Shown: positions 49,301 to 57,869 of the stretch, piece after piece | Position numbering within the stretch: the first letter of the stretch is position 1 | Layout: each line of letters begins with the position of its first letter | Source of the DNA: Copromyces sp. CBS 386.78 | Taxonomy: Eukaryota > Ascomycota > Sordariomycetes > Sordariales > Sordariaceae | NCBI GenBank assembly: GCA_030685235.1 | Contig: MU839104.1 | Location: 248,001 to 312,000, forward strand | DNA length: 64,000 bases | Reading direction: 5' to 3' | Notes under the pieces: model-generated | What the model was told of the DNA's origin: nothing | What the model saw: the letters and a program-made list of their open reading frames with translations, nothing else | Database searches by the model: none | Made by a program: the position numbers and the translations under genes

Positions 49301-50519
49301 TTAAAAATTTCTATTTTAAATTTTAAAATTATTATTTCTTCGGAGTTTTATAGAGGCGACGACCTTTGGCCTTTAATTTTAAAATTTTCCGTTCGTAATT
49401 TTCTAAACGAATAATTAATTTAATAACGTTACTAATAGTAAATATAATGGCGAAGCGGGCGGTAGGGCGAACGGTAGGGCGGGAGGGGGTAATATAATTA
49501 GGGAACGGCGTACGGGTAAAAGCGGGGGCGGCGGCGGGAGTAGTAGTATAGGCTAGGGTAATAGGAGCGGCGGCGACTTTAAAGTTAAAGAAATCTAATA
49601 ATTAATTATATTTATATTTAATTATTATTAATTTTATTTATTTAGTAAATTTAAATTAGGGGATAAAATTTATTAATCGATAACTTAGTCTTTTAAAAGT
49701 TTAATTATATTACGTTGGATAGCGAGACTCCGGCGTATATAAATGCGTACTTTCTCTTCCTATTTAAATACCGCTGTTTATTAAGCGGCGGCGAATTATT
49801 AAGTAAAGGGGGAAATATAATTGTATTTCTTACTATTATTATAATAAGAAAAATATAAAGTAATATTAAATTTAATAATATAATTACGTTTAATATTAAA
49901 ATATAAAACGTAAGGGATTGTAGAGGGTTCGTACTTATTTTATAAAAGAATATAATTAACTAACGAGTAGTTAGGGTAGGAAACGACGAAGAATATTTAT
50001 TAATCTATAATACTTTTTAATAAGTTTCCTAAGAATTTTAATAGCGTTAAGAGTAATAATAGCGTTAGGAGTAACGGCGGTATTATTACTATAATTACAG
50101 TTAATAAGGATAGGCGGAGAGGCGCGTAGGGAAGATTAGGGCGAGCGTAATAAAAAGGAGGAATATTCGTTAGGGAGGGGGGAAAATTCGGGGGAAAAAA
50201 GACGGAGTATTTATATATGTAAATATTCGTAAATAATTAAGGGGATTAAAGAATAGTATTTATTTTAATAATTAAACGGCGGATAAGGAAAGGAGGAGAA
50301 AGGGAGAGGGGAAAAGCTAAGGAAGAAGGGGGTTTTTATAAATAGATTTCTTAAATATAATTATACGTACGGCTACCTATTTTATTAGAGGCCTACGGGT
50401 AAGAGTAATCATTATTTAATAAATTTTCCTATTAGCGAAGAGATAGAAAGTAAGTGCTATACGGCTACGACGGGATAGTAGGGTAGGAAGGGGAGGGGGA
50501 GAGGGAAGGAGGGGAGTAA
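49300..50519 (+). other. 3' non-coding region of element D with polypurine tract
   Basis: No coding motif is seen after the chromodomain. At about 49445-49575 the sequence is locally GC-rich and purine-rich (GGGCGGTAGGGCGAACGG, GGGGGCGGCGGCGGGAG), surviving RIP because it has few CpA/TpG steps. The last part is very purine-rich and ends in the polypurine tract next to the right LTR at 50520. Confidence 0.6.
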
Positions 50520-50730
50520 TATTATAGGGCTAGGGCCCGGAATTATAGCGCTCTAATTTTTATAATTAGAATTATTACGCTATAGTTATTTTCGTAGCTA
50601 TATTCGCGCAACTCCCTTCAAAACTTCGTACCTCCGGTGGATCCGCCTTAGACAGACTTTTCTCCTCTTTATAGAACCTTAATTAAACTATACGACCAGC
50701 ACCCGTATTAACCGTGCTATCCCCGTTACA
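50520..50730 (+). repeat. 3' LTR of element D
   Basis: The second copy of the 211-bp LTR, followed by the TSD ATTAC (50731-50735). The inner (left) edge is mutated (CCCGGAATTATAGCGCTCTA). The outer (right) edge is intact (GACCAGCACCCG, GTGCTATCCCCGTTACA). Confidence 0.93.
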
Positions 50731-50735
50731 ATTAC

Positions 50736-52334
50736 TACCCTAATTAATAAGGACGTTATCGATAGAAACTTTAATACTAGAACGACCTCCGCCATTATTA
50801 TTATTATTACCGGTACTACTACCGGGATTAAAAAAGTAATTTACTATTTTTTAATAATAATCCGCATCTTTAAAATTGCCAGCAACGTTATAATAAATTT
50901 CGAACCAACGTTTAAAATCGTTATCGGGGGGAAGGTCACAATAAACGAAAATATTATAGAAACGCTTATTAATCTTATTCTAGAAATAATAGACCTTTAT
51001 TAAATTATCGAAACTATAAAAGTTCATTAAATTAATTAATTTAAATTCGAAATTTATAAAAAATATATTCTTTATATATAATTCTTATAAACGGCGGCTA
51101 ACATCTATTTTAAAATTTATATTTTAGAAATAAAAAACTAAATATTTTATAAATTCGACGCCTATTTTCCAATACTAATTTACTTTATTAAAGTCCAACT
51201 AAATTACGTCTAAATTATCTTAAATACCGAATAAAATCTTAAATCTTAAAAGTATAACAATATAAATAATTTTAATATCTTTAAAAGAATAAAGAACAAT
51301 ATTATATTTCTATTAAGACTAAATTCGGAAACGCTAAGCTTTAAAAATTTTATATTTATAAGCGGGACCGCTAATTTCCTTACTAATAAAAATAAACGGA
51401 TTCTCTACCGTCTAATAAAAAGAAGAGGATATAATTATTTTTATAATTATATTATTAATAAAAGAAGAGGGAACCTATATTTTAAGGGTATTATATTCCG
51501 CGAATAAAATATTGTAAACGGATTTAAAATTAATATAGTCGAAATTCTTTTAATCGAAACTAGATTAAGCATTATTAATTACCTAGCGAGCAATCTTAAA
51601 CTCCTCCTCAAAATATTCGAAATTATTGGTAACGTCGTTATAAAATACGAAATTAGTACAATAGAAGCGATTAAAGGGTATAATAATAGACTAGAAAGTA
51701 AAGTAATAAATAATAATAATTGCATTTTCGAAGTATTCGCAAAGAATAAATAAACCGTTTTCTTAGTCGAAGCTTTTAAAGAGGTTAATAAAGGCTACGT
51801 CTCTAGGAATTTCGAAAAATATAGTATAATAAATTACAATATGAAATTCAACTTCGAAAGTCTTATTAAGAGCGGAATATAGTAAATTTAAATCGAAAAC
51901 GCTAATCCTAGGAATTGCGAAATTAAAGAGATTACTACTACTAGAACTACCGTTTAAAAAGAAAAAGGCGGGATTACTATCGTTATAAAATATAAAATAA
52001 AAGAGAAATAACTATTCGAAATAAAAGAAAGGTAAAAATCCGTAATTAAGACCATTTAATAAAAAAGAAAGTCCGCTATTAGGACCGTTTAAAATAGTCG
52101 AAACGAAGCAATCCCTTATCTATTAAATAAAGAATACCTTCCCTTACACATTAGTAAAAAGAAGTTTAAAATTTTAATTAGGCGACTATCGTAATTACAA
52201 CTATTAATATTTAAAAGGGGAGGTACTAAATTTAACGATTCGTAACGAAGCGATCCCTATATACGCGCAATCGAAAAATAATTACAATAAATAGGTTTAC
52301 GCTATAAACGCAATAATTAAAAGGTATAATTAAT
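50736..52334 (-). pseudogene. Gag remnant of gypsy element C
   Basis: The minus-strand translation gives a gag-like frame. Near its C-terminal end it reads FKRWFEIYYNVAGNFKDADY, then an Asn/Gly-rich linker (NPGSSTGNNNNNGGG) that runs to the insertion point of D. RIP stops are fewer here than in pol. The matching zinc-knuckle region lies on the other side of D at 24.1 kb. Confidence 0.7.
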
Positions 52335-52565
52335 TATTACGGGTAGAGGGCAAAAAGTTAAATATAAATATCAAATATATATAATTATACGAAGGAAGAA
52401 GAAGAAGAATACAAAGTACGCTCGGGAGATAAGCCTTTATAGGACTCGAACTATAAACCCCAGTAGGTCTATAGCGGGAGGCTACAGCCAATCACCCGAA
52501 ATAGTAACAGTAGTCTCAAAGAGCTACTATCACCAGCATATATAATACAAGTTAATCCTATAATA
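52335..52565 (-). repeat. LTR of element C (right copy)
   Basis: The second 231-bp copy, followed by the TSD form TTTAA (52566-52570). The inner (left) part is mutated (AAAAAGTTAAATATAAATAT). The right part keeps GGCTACAGCCAATCACCCG. Confidence 0.92.
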
Positions 52566-52570
52566 TTTAA

Positions 52571-54926
52571 GGCCCGACGAGCTAGGAGGTAAGACCGGCC
52601 GCAAAGTTTAACGAACGCCCTCCTAATTAGATTGTCTAATCAATTAAAAAGGATAAGGAATTTTAATCCTTTAAATTACTTAATAATATAATAAATATAT
52701 TAGAGCTTTACGGGATAGAAAACGAAAATAATAAAAATTACCCCTTTAACGAATCCTATATATAATTATTATATATTAACCTAAACGACTTTAAGGAAGA
52801 AAATCTAGTATTACTAGCGCGGAACTATTTACGTAAATAGATACTAATTCCGGCAATACTTTAAATATCTTCGGGGGCGGGTACCCTAACGAAGGAACCG
52901 GAATAAACCTTATCGGATACGCCTTAAATATTTTCGGGGGTAGGCGCGCTAATAAAGGAATCGGAATAAGCTTTATCGGATACGGAGGTTCCAATAACGG
53001 CCGAAAACGGGATATTATAAGAATAATAAATCCCTATTACTAGAAGACCGAAACGCCGGGCGGCTCTAACGACTATAGAGATAGCTAGAAAAATAGTTAT
53101 TAAAAATAATAATAGAAAGATTATTAGGGATAAAGATAGATATTTAGTAGTTCCTACTTTTTATTATAAATTATAAAAAAAAGGGATAGTACGCTAAAAT
53201 ATTAAGCTCGTCTATTTTACGGCGATTAAAGTTATATACGATTTCGGGACAATATTAATTATTCCTAAAAATTATAATTAAACTAGAAAACGAAAAAACT
53301 TCGAAGTATATTAGAAATTAGCGATAAAAGAATAAGTATAAATATTAGAAGAAAGAGGAGTCTATAATTTAATTCCTTAGACTCTTAATATAACCATTCT
53401 ACTTAGGAAATAGGTCTATAACGAGAAAGATAATTTGGAATTGAAAACGAAGGATCCTAGAGCTAAATAGGTAGTTTATAATAATTTTAAATAAGGTTCA
53501 TAGGATTCGGAGGAAATCTACGCTATTATTATAAATACGGCTAATATAAAGATATTCTTTACTATTATAGCAACTATAAATTTAAATTATTATCAATTTA
53601 ATTTTAATACAGCGTTTTTAAACGTTTTTATTCCCCCAGGAAGGAAATATTACGTAGAGCAACCAATAGGATTAGAAAAGGGACTAAGGGAAAAGAAAAC
53701 TAAATTAGTATACCTTTTAAAGCGAACTCTATATAGTTTAAAAAAGAATCCCTTCTATTAATTTTAAACCTTACTACTTATTTTAAAAGGTTTAAGGTTC
53801 GAATCGGTTAACAATAATACCTATTTATTCTATAATACGAATTTGGGAGCGCTATTAGTCCTCTATATTAACAATTTTCTTATTGCAGCACCGTTTAAAC
53901 CTATTATTTTTAAAATTAAAAATAAATTATTGGCTTACTTTAAATTAAAATATTTAAGAGAAATAAAAATATTCCTAAGTTTCAATATTGTAAGGAATAG
54001 GAAAGAGAGGACTATATTCGTTTCTTAAACAAAATATACTAAGATTTTACTAAAGAAGTTTAGTTACAACAATTTATACAATATAAATACCCTATAGCCT
54101 TCGGATATAAAAGTTAAGGATTATAAATAAAGAAATAGGGTACTCGAATAATAGAAGAAGTATATTAAAATAATAAGAAGCTTAAATTATTTATTTATAA
54201 ATATAAAATTAAATATTACCTTTACGGTTAATAAATTGTACGAAATAAATACTAATCCGACAATTAATTTATTAATAATTATAAAGTACTTATTTCGTTA
54301 CTTAATAAAGATAATAAATATCAGTATAGTTCTAAGAGGTAAGAATTCCCTAGGAAATATAGATTTGAAAGTATATAACGATATTTTATTTATTAATAAT
54401 CTAATAATTCGTTATAATATTAGCGGGTATATTATATTTCTAGCTGGGGGACCGGTTTTCTAAAAGTCGAAGAAATAGGCTTTCGTAACGATAAATATAA
54501 TAGAAACAGAATTTACTAACTTCGTTCCGATAATAAAATTTCTATAATAAATCGTATATATACTAGAGGAGTTCGGCTATACTCAATTATCGTTGAAAGT
54601 CCTGTATACGGATAGCAAAAATACTAGGGACCGGGTTCTAAACCGAAAAGTACCTAGAAAGAATAAATATATAAATATACAATTCAAATAGATTATTAAG
54701 AATATCGAAGCGGAAGAATTCGATATTATATATATTAAGGGAGAGGAAATAATTATAAATAGCTTAACGAAGCCGTTAAAGGCGGATAAATATACTAGAT
54801 TTATTATAATACTAGGACTAGAAGAAAGGAAAATTACTTAGGGATAATAAATGGACTTCAATACTATAATTTTATTATTTATTTATTTATAATAGTCCCT
54901 AGGACCTATATCGGGCTACGGGGGCG
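52571..54926 (+). pseudogene. Copia element B, second part: RT and RNase H remnants
   Basis: Plus strand. The reverse transcriptase begins near 53.4 kb (YYQFNFNTAFLNVFIPPG, YYVEQPIGLEKG, LLKRTLYSLKKNPFY) and reaches the active site LYINNFLIAAP (53861-53893), the copia YVDDLLIA box with both Asp changed to Asn. A copia-type RNase H follows at about 54.4-54.8 kb (GGPVF..KSKKQ, SLKVLYTDSKN, HKP-like end as NSLTKPLK). RIP stops are common but sparser than in C and D. The open frames at 53843-54028 and 54236-54463 are surviving fragments of this domain. Confidence 0.88.
52861..52986 (+). repeat. 63-bp tandem duplication in the coding region of B
   Basis: Two 63-bp units (52861-52923 and 52924-52986) start TTAAATATCTTCGGGGGCGG and TTAAATATTTTCGGGGGTAG. 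They keep the reading frame (21 residues per unit; SSGAGTLTKEPE and FSGVGALIKESE) in the linker before RT. Confidence 0.8.
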
Positions 54927-55074
54927 TATTATTGGGTGGGTCTATCCTACCCTATTATATAGGTCCAGCCCTCACACCTTTTAGGTTTTAGCCCTCCACA
55001 TTTCTTTTCCCTCTTTATTCTAGCTCTCTCTCCATAGCATCATCACAATCACACTTTTGCCCTCACGTTCAAGA
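54927..55074 (+). repeat. 3' LTR of copia element B, right edge of the repeat block
   Basis: The second 148-bp copy, followed by the TSD TAAGT (55075-55079). The inner part is mutated (GTCTATCCTACCCTATTATA). The outer part is intact (CCATAGCATCATCACAATCA). Normal host composition begins here. Confidence 0.93.
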
Positions 55075-55079
55075 TAAGT

Positions 55080-57061
55080 TGTCTTGCTTTCCCACAGGCT
55101 CACAGGTCTTGACAACCGACATTCCTTTCTTTCTCGGATCTGACCGAATCGATCTCCCGCCGCCGCCACACTTGATCACACTGTTTAGTCCAGAGTTTTT
55201 TTCCCAAAGAGAAAGAATCATATCATCTCTGTGCCTCTTTCAGACTTGAAGTCGTTGACGTTGACACGGCTCGCTCAGGCAGAATGCTGTCATCGCACAG
55301 CTGTGAACGCACACGTGCAATTGCAATTATAGAAGACGGATGTTGTCGCCGCTGACGCAGTTTTTCTGTTGGAAGCAGGCAACTACCAACTCACTTTTCG
55401 CATGACGAGAAGACAGCTAGCTGATGGAGAGTCCGTGCAAAATGTTGCCAACCGATTCAACACCAAGAACAACAATGGAAGGTCAAGACGTCGATCCCGT
55501 TCTGAACTCCATAGTTCAGCTGATATCCATGCTGGTATCCATCAACTAGGTCGTGGTGTCTAAAGTAGCGCCTTCCTTCGTCCTTCCACCATCTTTCTCC
55601 ATCTTCTCCACGAAACTTGCCCAGCTTCAAGGTTGAAGAGATCGTCAACACCCCTCCATGGCCCATTTTCCCTTTTCGGAGTCCTTTGCAGGAAGCGTCG
55701 GGCTGCCCGTCATGCCCATGCCCATAACCTTGACCTTGAGGTAGATACGTAGAAGAATCCGAAGTATAGGCATTAAGCACTACTATGTAAGCGCTCAGAC
55801 AGCTGAGGCAGCCTACAGTACCCGAATCCATCGTTTCTTGTCATTGACGGTGCCCTCTATTCTTGGCACTCCGGTCCTTGGCGCTTTGGAAATTTCGGCC
55901 CTGACATCCATCTGTACAACCACTGTTACTGTGTCACCATGCCATTGACGCCTGTTACTGCACAGGATGGATGGCAATATATCGTTTCCACGTGTTTTCC
56001 CAGAATAAGTACCTAGGAGACCATGATAGAAAGTAAAAAGTAGACAAAGATGTACATTCGCGGAAATCCTGGGGGAAAACGACTGCAGAATGCGGAGTGC
56101 AGGAAAACTGGAGTTCGCTTCTGCGAAGTTCCGACTCGTGTTCTGCGACCTGTCGATCTTCTTTTCCCCGGATTTGCGGATTCTGTTCGCTTAGTATCCC
56201 GAGGTACAGTTTCCAGTTATGGTGTTTCGTCTTGACTCTACGTACCGTCCTTGTGTAAAGTTGAAAGTATCCGATCAAGTTGTCAGGGGCAATGTTTATG
56301 CGATTTGACTTTCACCAAGTATGAGATATACACAACTCGAGCGTATGTACCTGAATCCTTATCCTTTATCGCACATTGAGATTAACCAAACAACAATGTC
56401 AATGCTGAAAGCAATGCCACGCCTACCTAGTCACTCTAGTACACACCAACACCAACAAAAGCCTCCGAACGCCAAGAGATTAGACAAAGTGTTGTCCAAT
56501 ACTTCGCGAACATTTCCATTCACTTTTCACTCTCGCCTAAAGTCAATGGTGTACTCCCTCAAATTAGTAATGTCTTGCACCGTGCATCCGACCATCTATC
56601 CCAGCTAGGTAGCCGAAACATCCTTCCTTCGCTGGTGTAGTGTGGACCTAGCTAGCATGAAGTGCATTCCCTAATCGATCTGTGGCTGCAAGATGAGCCT
56701 TGATGGTCTGTGTAACACACGCATGTTCTCCGAAGTGGCAAGGCAGATGGGTGACAACATGACTGTAGCAGATGAATCACCGCGGTGATGATGGAGAAGC
56801 AGATGATAGCACGATGGTGTACACATCAGTACTGGTAAGTTCGTTAGCTTGGGACTTCACAACGTACTCTTCGCAGCTCAACCAACATTCCACCAATTTT
56901 CGTGCGAGAAGTTGGTATCAAGCCGATGCGGTTCTTCCATGTCTTACACTTTCTTCAATTTTTCGTTTTGAATGTGGTTATCCCGTTGTTTTCTTGTTAA
57001 GTTTTGCGTACCCCTGCCACAAGAACCGCGCTAACAAACTTTTAAGTACTGATGTGTATGA
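55080..57061. other. Intergenic host DNA, no gene supported
   Basis: Composition is normal with no RIP. Several short open frames occur on both strands (up to 124 codons on the minus strand at 55457-55831), but none shows a recognisable domain, convincing splice structure or codon bias. A perfect 14-base palindrome, ATCACCGCGGTGAT, lies at 56776-56789. Small secreted-protein genes or non-coding RNAs cannot be excluded. Confidence 0.5.
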
Positions 57062-57063
57062 TA

Positions 57064-57401
57064 CCCGTGCCACGCCGCCCACTTCCCTTAAGTGGGTGCT
57101 CACTACCAGTACGGCCACACTAGCAAAACGGCCAGGTTAGGGTTAGAGGTGGTGTTTTAGGTTCGATACAGGGGCCAAAACTCGACTTTTCCCAACGCAG
57201 CAAAAAAGAAAATAAGGAAAAACTCTTCGAATTCAATGCAATTTCCTGATCATGCTTACGGTTTTCTTTTTGCTTCAATTGGCTAATAGGATATGCTGTG
57301 AGTCTTTATGATTTTGGTCCTTTTCCCTGGTGGCCGTATTACTGGTGTGGCCGTACTGGTAGTGAGCACCCACTTAAGGGAAGTGGGCGGCGTGGCACGG
57401 G
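57064..57401. mobile_element. MITE M3 (338 bp) with perfect 57-bp inverted ends, TA-flanked
   Basis: The ends are perfect inverted repeats of 57 bases (57064-57120 and 57345-57401), starting CCCGTGCCACGCCGCCCACT, with an imperfect extension of about 14 bases. TA flanks both sides (57062-57063 and 57402-57403), which fits a Tc1/mariner-type MITE. Each end contains a small palindrome, CCCACTT and AAGTGGG around CCCTT. The centre has no gene. It is not RIP-mutated and lies about 470 bp beyond the stop codon of the transcription-factor gene. Confidence 0.88.
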
Positions 57402-57403
57402 TA

Positions 57404-57869
57404 GTTCAAGTTTCTTTGATTCATTCTCTTATTCTCATCAGGGGGGTTATTGCGCAAATTGTAAAAGCCAAGTTTCCAATCATTGTGTTTTGCTTTTTTT
57501 TGGTTTCCCATCTTTCCCATTTTCCCATATTCGTCCCTGCATCGGAAAAAGTCTCAAGATCCAGAGAAAAAAAAGAAGGCCTTGTCAAAAGACATTGGTA
57601 AGACAGAAGAAGCAAAGAGTGGTATAAGGTTAAAAACATAACCCCATCATTCCCGGATATAATGTACCCCGCAAAAAGCAACCGTTCATTCGTGAGCCAT
57701 ATCCGCCCACCCGCATCCAGCCATCGTATGTATTGGTATTTCGGTCCTTCAAGCCTGCGCCGCGCCAACGGTGCATGAACCAGGGCAACCAGCCCAATCG
57801 CTTTCGTGTAAAAAGGGAGGGAAAAAAAAAAAGTAGTAACAGAGAAAATGGAGGACTGAGATGGAGCTT
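57404..57869. other. 3' flank of the transcription-factor gene
   Basis: This stretch between M3 and the stop codon at 57870 should contain the gene's 3' UTR and polyadenylation site. It holds a run of A on the plus strand at about 57822-57831. The overlapping open frames at 57298-57768 have no recognisable domain and are not called. Confidence 0.5.

Larger units (their letters stand above)
24649..50730 (+). mobile_element. Element D: chromodomain Ty3/gypsy (chromovirus) nested in C
   Basis: Two 211-bp LTRs (24649-24859 and 50520-50730) begin TATTATGG (ancestral TGTTATGG inferred) and end CCGTTACA (RIP form CCGTTATA). The perfect TSD ATTAC lies at 24644-24648 and 50731-50735. A purine-rich tract (GGAAGGAGGGGAGTAA) precedes the right LTR, so the element is plus. 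Coding order is gag, RT, RNase H, integrase, chromodomain. It is interrupted by the roughly 1-kb island E and by the 18-kb MULE F. Without these it is about 6.8 kb. Confidence 0.93.
18895..52565 (-). mobile_element. Element C: Ty3/gypsy retrotransposon nested in B
   Basis: Two 231-bp LTRs (18895-19125 and 52335-52565) begin TATCACGGG (TATTACGGG in the right copy; ancestral TGTCACGGG inferred) and end CCTATAATA. The TSD is TCTAA at 18890-18894 and TTTAA at 52566-52570; the single difference is a C-to-T change. A short polypurine tract (AAATAGGGGTAG on the minus strand) next to the left LTR gives minus orientation. Gag lies at 50.7-52.3 kb and pol at 19.1-24.6 kb, separated by element D. Without D and MITE M2 it is about 7.2 kb. 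Confidence 0.92.
15607..55074 (+). mobile_element. Element B: Ty1/copia retrotransposon, outermost shell of the right stack
   Basis: Two 148-bp LTRs (15607-15754 and 54927-55074) begin TGTTGTCGGG (RIP form TATTATTGGG) and end TTCAACA (right copy TTCAAGA). The TSD TAAGT is at 15602-15606 and 55075-55079. The segment after the left LTR, GGTTATAAGCCC, fits a RIP-altered primer-binding site GGTTATGAGCCC complementary to the anticodon arm of initiator tRNA-Met, as in many copia elements. The polypurine tract CTACGGGGGCG precedes the right LTR. Coding order is gag-integrase then RT-RNase H, as in copia. Without nested C it is about 5.8 kb. Confidence 0.93.

Noticed and set aside
15601..55103. GTAAGT at the B insertion site followed, after B, by a CCCACAG, resembling an interrupted intron
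   Set aside because: The rebuilt intron would be about 24 bases with no branch site, and no exon coding can be supported on either side.
55457..55831. 124-codon open frame on the minus strand
   Set aside because: No domain, no convincing signal peptide or codon pattern, and no splice support.
57137..57146. TTAGGGTTAG inside MITE M3, resembling the fungal telomere repeat
   Set aside because: Fewer than two full repeats inside a transposable element; too short to argue for a telomere or healed break.
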